Shown here piece after piece: positions 45,619 through 55,234 of a stretch of DNA of 64,000 nucleotides. Where the stretch lies: positions 372,001 to 436,000 of the forward strand of contig NC_005042.1 of the NCBI RefSeq assembly GCF_000007925.1, given 5' to 3'. How positions within the stretch are numbered: position 1 is the first letter of the stretch; each line of letters starts with the position of its first letter. Under the pieces are notes generated by a model. That model did no database searches. It was not told the DNA's origin and saw only the letters and a program-made list of their open reading frames with translations. Both the position numbers and the translations under genes were made by a program. Source of the DNA: Prochlorococcus marinus subsp. marinus str. CCMP1375. Lineage in GTDB: Bacteria; Cyanobacteriota; Cyanobacteriia; PCC-6307; Cyanobiaceae.

Positions 45619-46305
45619 TTGAGGAGTCTTAATAAGGCCATGGTCAGGCAAAAAAATGCTTTTCGTATACCTCTCTCACGAAGGAAGTCGGTTCGCATAG
45701 TAGAAACCTCTTACTTGGCTGCTGCTTCTGCATTGATATGGATAGCTCTTTATTATTTACCTATCGGGGGGGCTTTTTTCAGGATTGCCTTGCCCCTTCC
45801 TTTAGCTCTTTTGCAAGTCAGGAGAGGCCCCTCTTCAGGTATAGAAGGAACAGCTCTTTTAGTGATGCTTTTAGTGGGATTAATGGGGCCTGTGAGAGGT
45901 CCTTTGGTTTTGTTCCCCTATGGATTTCTTGCTCTTTGGCTTGGCTGGAGTTGGTTTAGAGGCTTTAGTTGGTGGGTGAGTTGGTCTATAGGTGTGATGA
46001 TTGGAACAATAGGTTTTCTTGTAAGAGTTTTTTTGCTTTCTTTTTTAGTTGGCGAAAACCTTTGGGTTGTTGTTACTAGAGCAGGATTAATTTTACTTGA
46101 GCGAATAATAGATCTATTGAATCTCTCATTCGTCCCAGATTTATTCTTTGTTCAAATAGCGGCGTTAATGTTAATTATTCTTCAAGAATTGATTTTTGTT
46201 CTAACTTTGCATGCTGTTGCGTTTTGGATCTTTCCAAAATTGCAAGCACCATTGCCATTGCCCCCACGACTATTAAATAATTTGATTTTATGGGACCCAG
46301 TTTGA
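45619..46305 (+). CDS. DUF2232 (YybS-like) membrane protein
   Basis: A 228-residue polytopic membrane protein with about six TM segments ([65 protein letters not shown], and more). The basic N-terminus is [20 protein letters not shown]. The [16 protein letters not shown] segment is typical of DUF2232/YybS proteins. The start may be TTG at 45619 or ATG at 45640. Function unknown. The CobT-like gene downstream overlaps it by 16 bases, suggesting cotranslation. The lipoprotein gene precedes it by 5 bases. Confidence 0.75.
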
Positions 46306-47495
46306 ATCAGTTTGAATCTACTCAAAGCAATATCTTTTCATTAAGGTCATCTGATAGATGCAATGTATTTGGGTCATCATCATCATCACCATCTCTTTTG
46401 AATCGTTGGATAGATATTTGGAGTACTTCTATTAGTGATATAACAAGTATTTTGGTTTTAGCAGGTACTAAGACTGCCGAAATAGAAGGTATATCAGCAG
46501 CTGGCGCAACTAAGGAGTCTAGACGTTTTACTGCTGTTGCAGATGCAGAGTTTCTTTTGCACGGTCCTACTGCTTCAAGAAGGTGGCCTTTGCCCCCTCT
46601 CTCAGCAGGTGTTTCTCCTGCACTAATTAGTTATGTGGCTTCTGACTTAATAGGTGTTAAGTCACTAATTGCTCAGGCTGGCATTCTTCAAACTCCTTCT
46701 TTCCCTTGCCTTTCAATTGAATCACCTTCCCAGGGCCCCTCTGAATGCATAACCACTGGTAAAGCTATGGATATCAATAGAGTAGAAAACCTTTTTGAAG
46801 AAGGCATGAAGATGGGATTAGAATTAGCCAGCCCATTGCTACTTACAGAATGTGTTCCAGGAGGAACGACTACTGCACTAGCGGTATTAACTGGACTTGG
46901 TATTACAGCAAGTGAATTGATCAGCGGTAGTAGTCGTACCCCTCCTATGACTTTAAAAAAGAAGATAGTTGAAAAAGGTTTGCAGTCCTTATCTTTAGGA
47001 GCAAAACCATGCCCTAAGGAGTTATTAGCGGCGGTGGGAGACCCGTTTCAGCCATTTGCAGTTGGCCTTTTGTTAGGTGCAAGAAAAGTTAAACAACCTG
47101 TTTTGTTAGGTGGAGGTAGTCAGATGTTAGCTGTATTAGCAACTGCTCTAGCATCTATTGATTCTTCATTAAAGGATGATTTTGTAGAAGATATTTCGAT
47201 TGGGACAACATATTGGCTTGCAAATGAATCATTATCTTTATCCATAGGTCAGAGTGCTTTCCAATCTTTGATTAAACTTGTAGAAGATTCTTTTGAGGTA
47301 TCTCTTTTAGGCCTTTCTGCTGGATTACGTTTTACGAAAAGCTCTAAGCAGGTTCTGCGAGATTATGAGATTGGATATGTAAAAGAAGGAGTAGGTGCAG
47401 GAGCATTTGTTTTGTTAGCACAAAATAATGGCGTTAGTTGCAAGAAACTAATTGAAGAATGTGAATTTGCAGTTGATCAATTAGATAAAATTTAA
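46290..47495 (+). CDS. CobT-like nicotinate mononucleotide phosphoribosyltransferase (UPF0284 type)
   Basis: A 401-residue protein of the TIGR00303/UPF0284 family, homologous to CobT, which activates the lower ligand base of cobamides as an alpha-ribotide. Features are [39 protein letters not shown] with its glycine-rich phosphate-like loop, and [20 protein letters not shown]. Prochlorococcus makes pseudocobalamin with adenine as lower base, so this protein may act on adenine or have a changed specificity; that is inference. The ATG at 46290 lies inside the DUF2232 gene. The first 40 residues include a serine run (GSSSSSPS) from a CAT-rich DNA run. Confidence 0.8.
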
Positions 47496-47529
47496 TAGGT
47501 ATGCTTTTGATAGTTTTAGGGTCTTGACC

Positions 47530-48531
47530 ATGAAAAATTTGACCCTTGGGAGAAGAGAGTTTATTCGTTTAGGGGCTTTGACTGGATTGTTGAGCCTTTC
47601 AGGTTGTTCTTATGCGTCCAATAGAGCAACTTTAGTTTTGCCTAAAGATGTTTTACCCAGAGAATTTTTGCAGAGTTTGCCATCATCCTGGAGATATCAA
47701 TTTTTGGCTTCTTCAACAGAAGTAAAATTCAATAAAAATCAATTAGACAAACAGATTGATTTAATAGCGCTTGGAGATGGATGGCTTAGTAATTGTCCTT
47801 ATGAGCATTTTCAAGCTATTGGAGACGTTACTTTATATGAGGAGCTTAATAGCCAAGCAATATCATTCTTAAATAGTTTTAAGGCTGATATCTCAGCTCG
47901 GCTTTTACCTCTAGCAGTTAGTCCTTGGGTATTGATTTTTCGAGGAGGAGATCGTTGGTTGCCTAAGGCAAGAGAATCTTGGGAAGTTCTTTTAGAATCT
48001 GATCTAAGAGAACAGGTGATCTTGCCCAGTAGCCCTCGAGTGATAATGTCCTTGGCTGATCGAATGCGAGATACAGATTCATTAAGACTTTTAAAGCTTC
48101 AAGCGAGAAGCTTTGACGATAGGAATGGATTGAATTGGCTGCTTTCAGGAAAAGCAAAAGTAGCTGTTTTACCACTTCATTTTTGCTTAAAAGCTCTTGC
48201 AAGTGATCCTCGCTTAAGTATTGCCTTCCCTAAGGAAGGAGCTCCTTTAAATTGGACATTGTTGCTGCGACCAAAATCAACATCTCAACCATTGCCATCA
48301 GAATGGATCAAGAAAAGTAGGGAGTTGCCGTTGTTGCTTAAATTGCTTGCAAGAGGTGTTATCCCTCCTGTCAAGTACGCTTATCTCAAGGAGGGTATAA
48401 ATTCTTTGCCTAATAGATATCAAACCATTTATCAATTTGAAGAAAATTTTAAGAATTCTTGGTCACTTCCTCCTTTAAATAGTCTTGAAAAGGAAGCTCT
48501 TGAGGACCGTTGGAATAATTCATCCCCATAA
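47530..48531 (+). CDS. Tat-exported solute-binding-like lipoprotein
   Basis: A 333-residue protein whose N-terminus GRREFIRLGALTGLLSLSGC carries a twin-arginine motif and ends in a lipobox-like SGC, so it is probably exported by Tat and lipid-anchored. The rest resembles a type II periplasmic binding protein of the spermidine/putrescine or Fe3+ class: IDLIALGDGWLSNC, LAVSPWVLIFRGGD, ESWEVLLESDLREQVILPSS. No permease or ATPase is nearby. The start is probably ATG at 47530 (MKNLTLGRREF), with a TTG two codons upstream. It overlaps the AKR gene on the other strand by 12 bases at the 3' end. Confidence 0.75.
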   Translation: MKNLTLGRREFIRLGALTGLLSLSGCSYASNRATLVLPKDVLPREFLQSLPSSWRYQFLASSTEVKFNKNQLDKQIDLIALGDGWLSNCPYEHFQAIGDVTLYEELNSQAISFLNSFKADISARLLPLAVSPWVLIFRGGDRWLPKARESWEVLLESDLREQVILPSSPRVIMSLADRMRDTDSLRLLKLQARSFDDRNGLNWLLSGKAKVAVLPLHFCLKALASDPRLSIAFPKEGAPLNWTLLLRPKSTSQPLPSEWIKKSRELPLLLKLLARGVIPPVKYAYLKEGINSLPNRYQTIYQFEENFKNSWSLPPLNSLEKEALEDRWNNSSP

Positions 48532-49677
48532 TCTTCTTTCTGGTTTATCAATTAATTTAGAATGAGTTTCTTCAAGAAGTTCTGGAATATTTAGGTTATT
48601 TGGACATCTAGGCAGGCAATCTCCACATTTCATACAAGCACTTGCATCATATTTTTCCCACCAATGCCCTGCTTTCCCAATGAGATTATATCTTTCTTTT
48701 GAGAAAGTTTGAAGATTAAGTCCAATGTCGAGGTTTCGGAGGCGTAAAATATTTGGGATTGGGACTTCATTGGGACAAGGTAAGCACTCTCTACATTGGC
48801 CACAAAATGTATTCCCCAAGCGATGAGTGATGTTTTTCATTAGGCGATCAATTAAAAGCTTTTCGGAACTAGATAGTGGTGAATTTGAATCCCCAAGCTT
48901 TTTTGCAAGGTATAAGTCTTTAGTCTTATTTGCTCCTAAGGTAAGAGTGCTAATTCCTTGTGATAATAAGTATCGATAAGCCAACTCGAGTGGCTTGAAT
49001 GGGGAACAATCTTCAATCAGAGTTTGACTTGGTGTATGTAAATGACCTCCTTTATCTGCAGGTGAAATGGCTATAACTCCCATTCCTTTTTTTAAAGCTG
49101 CCTGTGCCAGCGGTATCCTTTCTTGATCTAATAAATGTAGATGAAGACTGCAGAAATTAAATTGATTACTTTCAATTGCCTCATTGATTAATTGAAATGA
49201 GCCATGAGAGCTGAAGCCTACTTGTCCAATTAGGTCCTCAGATTGGGCCCATTTTAGCAATTCAGCACCTTCTCCTTGTAAAGCCCAGTTAAGGTGCTCA
49301 GGGAGATTTAAGCCATGAATTGCAAGATTATGAACTTTGGATATTCCTAGTCTCTTGATGATTCCTTTAAGTTGTTTTTTGCCATTGGAGAATTTAATGC
49401 TTGGAAGAAGTTTGCTGGTTATTATCCAACCACCTCTAGGCTCAATTCCTTTGGCTTTCAGCTTTTTTAGAGATTCCCCTAGGAAAATTTCTGCTGGTCC
49501 ATATGCAGGAGATGTTTCTATATGATTAATTCCTGCAAAATAAGCTTCCTTAAGAATCAAATACATCTGATCTATTGATTCAATTGCGCGCATTGTCCCT
49601 AATGTAAATAAACTCACCTCAGGGCCAAGACCAAATGGATTTCTTTTATGACTCATTTTCCATTGATTAGAACGCAT
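48520..49677 (-). CDS. Aldo/keto reductase with C-terminal 2[4Fe-4S] ferredoxin domain
   Basis: A 385-residue fusion. The N-terminal aldo/keto reductase barrel (about 280 residues) has HIETSPAYGPAEIFLGESL with the catalytic tyrosine, ITSKLLPS (lysine) and LAIHGLNLPEHLN (histidine). The C-terminal part has two cysteine clusters: CGQCRECLPC and CMKCGDCLPRC, each followed by an N/P-rich loop, binding two [4Fe-4S] clusters. This class occurs widely in anaerobes and some cyanobacteria; the redox partner is unknown. ATG at 49677 is preceded by AAGAGA; an internal ATG at 49656 is an alternative. Confidence 0.9.
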   Translation of the reverse strand: MRSNQWKMSHKRNPFGLGPEVSLFTLGTMRAIESIDQMYLILKEAYFAGINHIETSPAYGPAEIFLGESLKKLKAKGIEPRGGWIITSKLLPSIKFSNGKKQLKGIIKRLGISKVHNLAIHGLNLPEHLNWALQGEGAELLKWAQSEDLIGQVGFSSHGSFQLINEAIESNQFNFCSLHLHLLDQERIPLAQAALKKGMGVIAISPADKGGHLHTPSQTLIEDCSPFKPLELAYRYLLSQGISTLTLGANKTKDLYLAKKLGDSNSPLSSSEKLLIDRLMKNITHRLGNTFCGQCRECLPCPNEVPIPNILRLRNLDIGLNLQTFSKERYNLIGKAGHWWEKYDASACMKCGDCLPRCPNNLNIPELLEETHSKLIDKPERRLWG

Positions 49678-49780
49678 TTCATGATCTCTTCGCTGTAATC
49701 TTAGGTATCGCCATTTAATTTTCTTCGCTTTAGATTGCTTGCTTGATTATGGCTCAGTATTTTCTTTTTAGGACTATCTA

Positions 49781-50449
49781 ATGTTTACGGGTCTTGTACA
49801 AGCAGTAGGAACTATTCATCGTGCTGGCAAGAAAGTATTGGTAGAGGTTCCTACTTCCTTCCCTTCTATAGCGCTTGGAGATAGTATCGCTGTTGATGGC
49901 GTTTGTTTAACAGTTGCTGCATTAAGGAATAAAGGTTTTTTTGCTGATGTAAGTGAAGAGACTTTAGCCAGGACTTCGTTGGGAGAGAAGGCTACGGAAA
50001 GAGGCTTTGTCAATTTAGAACCTGCTTTGAGGATTTCTGATCGCTTAGGAGGACATTTTGTTAGCGGTCATATTGATGGTTTAGGGAAAGTTGTTTCTAT
50101 TAAAGAGTTAACTAGTTCTTGGGATTTGCAAATTCGCTGGCAAGAAAATATTTTTGCAAAATATACCTGTGATAAAGCAAGTATTGCTTTGAATGGTGTA
50201 AGTCTTACTATTGCAAAAAGAAAGGAAGGCAACATACTTTCAATAGCAGTAATTCCGCATACTTGGGCAAATACCTCATTGCAATACTTGCTTGAAGGTG
50301 AATTTGTTAATCTAGAAGCAGATTTAATAGCTAAATATACTGAAAGCTTGCTTGAACAAAGATCTGATATGGCTGATAAAAGTAATCAATTGAAAACAAA
50401 ACCTCTTGAAATATCTGATAATTGGCTTAAAGCTAATGGATATTCATAA
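49781..50449 (+). CDS. ribE: Riboflavin synthase alpha subunit
   Basis: Dismutates two 6,7-dimethyl-8-ribityllumazine molecules into riboflavin. 222 residues with the duplicated barrel: MFTGLVQAVGTI at the start, VDGVCLTVAALRNKGFFADV, LGGHFVSGHIDG, and the second half LNGVSLTIAKRKEG with IPHTWANTSL. The length is typical. It is a lone gene, divergent from the AKR gene across about 100 bases, and converges with the cyAbrB gene after 46 bases. Confidence 0.95.
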   Translation: MFTGLVQAVGTIHRAGKKVLVEVPTSFPSIALGDSIAVDGVCLTVAALRNKGFFADVSEETLARTSLGEKATERGFVNLEPALRISDRLGGHFVSGHIDGLGKVVSIKELTSSWDLQIRWQENIFAKYTCDKASIALNGVSLTIAKRKEGNILSIAVIPHTWANTSLQYLLEGEFVNLEADLIAKYTESLLEQRSDMADKSNQLKTKPLEISDNWLKANGYS

Positions 50450-50495
50450 AACTTGAACCTATTAATAAAATAGAAATATACCAGTTGAATTCTGT

Positions 50496-50873
50496 TTAAT
50501 TGTTGATTTCTAATTTTTTACCCCCAAGTGGGAGTAAACATATGGCCCCAGAATCTCTCCTTACATCGATTCGAAACTCTTGACCAGGCTCTAAGCCCAT
50601 CTTTTTTGTATATGCATGGCCAATTAGAAGATTGCCATTCCCATGGACTTTTGTTTTAAATTCTGCCTGCCGTCCACGTGAGGATCTATTGCCAGGTCTT
50701 CCAGGACCATTTGAACGTAGCTTATATCCTTTGGCTTGTACTAATGCTCTGTAGTAACTTTTACGCAAAACCCTTCCGCTTGGGCCTACGTAACCACAGC
50801 CTCTTGCGATTTCATCCTCAGAACATTTGCTTAAGGATCTGGCTTTGTCGAGTAATTCCTTGCCTACCAGCAT
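50496..50873 (-). CDS. AbrB-family transcriptional regulator (cyAbrB)
   Basis: Cyanobacterial AbrB-like DNA-binding protein, 125 residues. The N-terminal part (LLDKARSLSKCSEDEIARGC, GYVGPSGRVLRKSYYRALVQ) precedes the basic linker GPGRPGNRSSRGRQAEFKTK and the C-terminal AbrB swapped-hairpin-like domain GHAYTKKMGLEPGQEFRIDV. cyAbrBs are known to control nitrogen and carbon genes and are essential or nearly so. ATG at 50873. It lies 97 bases from the ctaE stop on the same strand, so it could influence or share transcription with ctaCDE; no evidence beyond position. Confidence 0.92.
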   Translation of the reverse strand: MLVGKELLDKARSLSKCSEDEIARGCGYVGPSGRVLRKSYYRALVQAKGYKLRSNGPGRPGNRSSRGRQAEFKTKVHGNGNLLIGHAYTKKMGLEPGQEFRIDVRRDSGAICLLPLGGKKLEINN

Positions 50874-50969
50874 TTAATAGTTCTATTAGTTTCTATTAAT
50901 TCTGACGAATAAGTGCAATTGTGGCAATAAACCATGTGAAATATTTTTTTTGCTATCAAGAATTCAAGA

Positions 50970-51572
50970 TTAAAGTAGATAAAGGATGATGAATAAAATT
51001 ACCCAAATCCCATCAACAAAGTGCCAATAGAGTTCTGCGGCTTCCAAAGGAAATTTATTTTCTGTGGTTATTCGCCCCCCTGGAGAACGTGCTTGCCACC
51101 AGACAATTAAAATCATTATCGCGCCTAGAGTTACATGTAGGCCATGAAAACCAGTGAGAGCATAGAAAGTACTTGCGTAAAGATTGTCGGTAAGCCCAAA
51201 GGGCAAAGTAAAGTATTCAAACATTTGACTTACAAGGAAAGCTATTCCAAGGCCAGCGGTTATTAGTAACCATCTTTGGCATTTTTCTGATTCTTTCGCC
51301 TCCAAAGCCTTCCCAGCTCTATGGAAGGTTGCACTGCTAACAAGCAGCAAAATGGTATTTAGTGTTGGTAGAGGTAGTTCTAATTCGTATATAGCGTCAG
51401 GTAGCAGTGGGTTGACTGCTTTGAAAGTTAAATATGCTGCAAAAAAGCCGGCAAATGTCATTCCGTCTGCAACCAAGAAAGAAACTAGGCCAAATAATCT
51501 GAGATCGGGATGTTCTTCTGTTTGCGAAGTTAATTCTTCAGCTTTTTTGTCAACAGATGAAATAGTTGTCAT
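50970..51572 (-). CDS. ctaE: Cytochrome c oxidase subunit III
   Basis: Membrane subunit of the aa3-type cytochrome c oxidase. 200 residues with five or so TM helices, including DGMTFAGFFAAYLTFKAVNP, and GFHGLHVTLGAIMILIVWWQ, and the terminal YWHFVDGIWVILFIILYLL stretch. The ATG overlaps the ctaD stop by one base (TAATG), so it is coupled. Last gene of ctaCDE. Confidence 0.95.
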   Translation of the reverse strand: MTTISSVDKKAEELTSQTEEHPDLRLFGLVSFLVADGMTFAGFFAAYLTFKAVNPLLPDAIYELELPLPTLNTILLLVSSATFHRAGKALEAKESEKCQRWLLITAGLGIAFLVSQMFEYFTLPFGLTDNLYASTFYALTGFHGLHVTLGAIMILIVWWQARSPGGRITTENKFPLEAAELYWHFVDGIWVILFIILYLL

Positions 51573-53230
51573 TATTTTTTGTCCTCAATAAAGGAATTGG
51601 GAATTTCTTTGGACAGTTGGCTTTGTCCATAGCCATAAGGCTTAGTTACTAGAGGAGGCTCTCCAACCCAGTTCTCAACGGGAGGGGGGGAACTGGTAAG
51701 CCATTCAGGCGTGAGTGCTTGCCATGGATTATCCCCAGAAGATTCTCCGCGAAAGGCACTATGGAAAACATTCCAAAGGAATGGAAGAGTACTTAGAGCC
51801 ATTAGGAGAGCCCCAACACTACTAATTTGATTGACAAAAGTGAATTGAGGGTCGTATTCAGCTACTCGTCTTGGCATTCCATTAAGTCCTAGCCAGTGTT
51901 GAGGAGCAAAACAGAGATTAAATCCAATAAAGGTTAAAAGGAAATGAATCTTTCCAAGTTTCTCGTCAAGCATTTTTCCTGTGAATTTTGGATACCAATG
52001 GTAAATAGAAGAAAATATTACAAAAACTGACCCCCCATAGACTATGTAATGGAAGTGAGCAACTACAAAGTAGGTGTCATGAACATGAACATCAAAAGGC
52101 ACTTGAGCCAAAGCTACTCCAGTAATGCCTCCTAAAACAAAGTTAACAATAAAACCACAGGAAAATAGTATTGCGCTATTAAGAGAGATACGCCCTCCCC
52201 ATAGAGTTGCTACCCAGTTAAAGAATTTTATTCCTGTCGGTACAGCAATAAAGGAAGTGGCAATAGTAAAAAAGAGTCTCATCCAAGGAGGAGTACCACT
52301 TGTAAACATATGGTGAGCCCACACCACAAGTCCCAAAACTACAATCCCCATGATTGAGTAAACCATTGTGGCATAGCCAAAAAGAGGTTTACGTGAATGA
52401 ACTGGAAGGATTTCACTTACTAATCCAAAGGCAGGCAAAACCATGATGTAAACAGCAGGGTGTGAATAAAACCAAAAAAGATGTTGATAAACAATTACGT
52501 TGCCGCCAAGAGACGGATTAAAGAAACCTGTATGAGCAACAATGTCAAAACTCAGCAGGATAAGAGTGCCCGCTAAAACAGGTGTTGATAGAACTACCAA
52601 TATGCTTGTACCTAGCATTGCCCAGCAATACATAGGTAATTGCATCAGCTTTAATCCTGGCCGTCGAAGCTTGAGAATAGTCGCGATGAAGTTAATTCCA
52701 CCAAAAATAGAGCTTCCTCCTAAAAGAAGAACACTTAATATCCATACAATTTGGCCTGCTGCAGGCGTCGTAATACTTAGAGGAGGGTAAGCTGTCCATC
52801 CTGATTGGGCTGCACCATTTATAAAATAACTACTAATGAGCATTAATCCTGCTGGAGGTATTAACCAGAATGCAACTGCATTTAGGCGAGGGAAAGCCAT
52901 ATCTCTAGCCCCTACATAGAAAGGTATTAGATAGTTACCAAATGCTCCATTTACTACTGGAACAATCCAGAGAAATATCATTATAGTGCCATGAAGAGTA
53001 AGAACTTGGTTATATACATCTCTAGGCATAAAGTCAGAGATAGGGCTGGTTAATTCGATGCGTATTGCACTTGCAAGTGCTCCACCAATTAAATAAAAAA
53101 TGAATCCACAAACTAAATATTGGAGTCCGATGACTTTGTGATCAAGGCTAAAACTAAAATAACGCAACCACCCTGTTGGCTGAATGCCTTTAGAGCTTTG
53201 TTCAGTGTTTGGTGGAACTGAAATACTCAT
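51572..53230 (-). CDS. ctaD: Cytochrome c oxidase subunit I
   Basis: Catalytic heme-copper subunit; reduces O2 and pumps protons. 552 residues with 12 TM helices. Visible ligands are the first His in LTLHGTIMIFLW, the copper-B His in FWFYSHPAVYIMVLPAFG (with the H-Y cross-link partner), HHMFTSGTPPWMR, and DTYFVVAHFHYIVYGG. The start MSISVPPNTEQSSKG overlaps the ctaC stop by four bases (ATGA), so it is translationally coupled. This is the terminal oxidase for respiratory electron flow. Confidence 0.97.
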   Translation of the reverse strand: MSISVPPNTEQSSKGIQPTGWLRYFSFSLDHKVIGLQYLVCGFIFYLIGGALASAIRIELTSPISDFMPRDVYNQVLTLHGTIMIFLWIVPVVNGAFGNYLIPFYVGARDMAFPRLNAVAFWLIPPAGLMLISSYFINGAAQSGWTAYPPLSITTPAAGQIVWILSVLLLGGSSIFGGINFIATILKLRRPGLKLMQLPMYCWAMLGTSILVVLSTPVLAGTLILLSFDIVAHTGFFNPSLGGNVIVYQHLFWFYSHPAVYIMVLPAFGLVSEILPVHSRKPLFGYATMVYSIMGIVVLGLVVWAHHMFTSGTPPWMRLFFTIATSFIAVPTGIKFFNWVATLWGGRISLNSAILFSCGFIVNFVLGGITGVALAQVPFDVHVHDTYFVVAHFHYIVYGGSVFVIFSSIYHWYPKFTGKMLDEKLGKIHFLLTFIGFNLCFAPQHWLGLNGMPRRVAEYDPQFTFVNQISSVGALLMALSTLPFLWNVFHSAFRGESSGDNPWQALTPEWLTSSPPPVENWVGEPPLVTKPYGYGQSQLSKEIPNSFIEDKK

Positions 53231-54060
53231 AGCGCTACCTCAGGTATTTTTGAGTTTTTGTTGAACCAAGATTCATATTCTTCCGGCTCCTCAACTACTA
53301 CAGTTGATCTCATTCCCCCGTGGTATGGCCCACAAAGCTCTGCGCATATTATGGGATATCTACCGATTTTAGTAGGTGTAAAATTTAAAATTGTTGGTTG
53401 ACCGGGAATTATATCTTGCTTTAGTCGGAATTCAGGGACCCAAAAGGCATGGATGACATCTTTTGAATCCATTTTCATACTTACGGGACGACCTGCTGGA
53501 ACATGAAGTTCTCCAGAGATTATTTCTCCTTTGGGATAATTAAAAAGGAATGCAAATTGCATTGCAGTTACTTCAACATTAACGGGGGATAGAGCTCCTT
53601 CAGGATTCTCTTCTTGCGCCGTGCCAATACCTCCCCATATTCTTTCGTCTTTCATCATTAAGCTGTGATCATGTGAATTATTAGAGGCTAATTGCATCCC
53701 ACCCATTCGTTCGTATATGTCGTAGCTATAAAGACCAACAAACAGAACAACTATTGCAGGTACAGCTGTCCAAAATATCTCTAAAGGCAGATTGTCTTCT
53801 ATTGCTATGCCGTCACTAGTTTGTCCTGGTCTTTTTCTAAATGTGATAAGACTATAAATTACTAAGGCTGTCATCCCAACAAATAAAATTATTCCAATAA
53901 CAAAAAGAACCCTGAAGAGTTCATCATAAATAGGAGCATTTGAGCTAGCGACAACTGGCAATAAATTTAGATTGTCCTCAGCCCATATACCCCCCAAAAT
54001 GAGGGCTAGGCTAATTAATATCGTATATATAGCCGTTAGTGGCAATACAAAACTCCTCAA
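53227..54060 (-). CDS. ctaC: Cytochrome c oxidase subunit II
   Basis: Electron-entry subunit with the binuclear copper A site. 277 residues; an N-terminal TM/signal (residues 5-25), a second TM around 50-70, and a periplasmic cupredoxin domain with HAFWVPEFRLKQDIIPGQPT and CAELCGPYHGGMRSTV, which carries the CuA ligands. It heads the ctaCDE operon. The start is ATG at 54060. The 235-base divergent region upstream to ctaA must hold both promoters. Confidence 0.95.
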   Translation of the reverse strand: MRSFVLPLTAIYTILISLALILGGIWAEDNLNLLPVVASSNAPIYDELFRVLFVIGIILFVGMTALVIYSLITFRKRPGQTSDGIAIEDNLPLEIFWTAVPAIVVLFVGLYSYDIYERMGGMQLASNNSHDHSLMMKDERIWGGIGTAQEENPEGALSPVNVEVTAMQFAFLFNYPKGEIISGELHVPAGRPVSMKMDSKDVIHAFWVPEFRLKQDIIPGQPTILNFTPTKIGRYPIICAELCGPYHGGMRSTVVVEEPEEYESWFNKNSKIPEVAL

Positions 54061-54295
54061 ATCTATATATATCTAACTTATATATAATCTTTCCTTTTAG
54101 CATGAACAACGAATGTATTTTGATTAGATTCATTAGAATTTCTTCCTTTTTTGGACTTTTTGGTATTGAGAAACCCGCAAGAGAATATTTTTTGTCAGGA
54201 ATGGGAGATTTTAGGAACAATTTAAGGTGAAGTCCTGAGAAATATCGTGCCGTAATTCTCTGAATAGCTAACTTGCTATACAAGAAGACTATTTA

Positions 54296-55234
54296 TTGCT
54301 GAGCTTGACTATTAGTCTGACTTCAAATTTGATTAGAGACCGCCTTGGTAAATTGGCTGCTCATATTGTTGTAGCACTAGTTTTTCTAGTTGTTATTGGG
54401 GGTGCTACACGTGTTATGGAAGCAGGGTTGGCATGCCCAGATTGGCCTCTTTGTTATGGAGTCCTTTTCCCGAAAGGACAAATGAATGTTCGGGTTTTTC
54501 TTGAGTGGTTTCATCGTTTAGATGCTTTTTTTGTTGGAATAACTATCGCAATACAATTTTGCTTGTCTTTAATCTTTAAATCTTATTTGCCTAAATGGTT
54601 CCCTTGGATTAGTGGATTGATATTTGCTTTAGTTATTTTTCAAGGTGGTCTAGGTGCTATTACGGTTGTAGATCTTTTGCCATCAACTATTGTTATGGCA
54701 CATTTGTTTTTAGCTTTAACACTTGTTGCATTGATGAGTGGTCTGACTAGGAGATTACTCTCTCCTGCTGGTATAGAGCCTCCTCTTTGGTGGAAACTTT
54801 TTAGTGGAATATCTCTTTTTGCTGTAATTGCTCAAAGTTTGATAGGGAGCAGAATGGCAACCACTTGGGCTGCTCAAAGATGCCTTGCCAATGGACTTGA
54901 CTGCAAATTGCTTGACTTGCATAGATTTTTATCAATACCTGTTTCCTTATGGCTTTTTTCTTTTGTTTTAACTGCGATTTTTTTAGGCGGTTGGTTTCGT
55001 GCTCAATGGCCATTCCTTTTATTTGTATTAGTCCTCTTATCTATGCAAATTATGTTAGGGATTCTTTCTGTTCATTCAATCCTAAGCGAACCTCTAATTC
55101 GAGTTTTTCATCAATTATTTGCATCTTTGTTAGTGGCCTCTTTATCAGCACTTTGCTGTAGCAAAGATCTCTATTCTGTTTCGATTTCTTCTGGTGAACC
55201 TGAAGGAATTTCTTTGGAGGCTTGTCATGGTTAG
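54296..55234 (+). CDS. ctaA: Heme A synthase (COX15/CtaA)
   Basis: Converts heme O into heme A for the oxidase. 312 residues with eight TM helices in two homologous halves; the heme-ligand-like histidines are in [29 protein letters not shown] and [10 protein letters not shown], and [11 protein letters not shown] is a typical early motif. The start appears to be TTG at 54296; AAGAAG lies upstream. The end overlaps ctaB by 8 bases. Divergent from ctaC, as expected for a coordinated oxidase cluster. Confidence 0.93.
   Translation: MLSLTISLTSNLIRDRLGKLAAHIVVALVFLVVIGGATRVMEAGLACPDWPLCYGVLFPKGQMNVRVFLEWFHRLDAFFVGITIAIQFCLSLIFKSYLPKWFPWISGLIFALVIFQGGLGAITVVDLLPSTIVMAHLFLALTLVALMSGLTRRLLSPAGIEPPLWWKLFSGISLFAVIAQSLIGSRMATTWAAQRCLANGLDCKLLDLHRFLSIPVSLWLFSFVLTAIFLGGWFRAQWPFLLFVLVLLSMQIMLGILSVHSILSEPLIRVFHQLFASLLVASLSALCCSKDLYSVSISSGEPEGISLEACHG

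Noticed and set aside
46375-46394. CAT/TCA trinucleotide run
   Set aside because: It codes for a serine run within the CobT-like gene; too short to be called a separate repeat locus.
54011-54283. 90-residue minus-strand ORF in the ctaC/ctaA divergent region
   Set aside because: It overlaps the ctaC start and promoter region, lacks coding-like composition, and has no recognisable motif.
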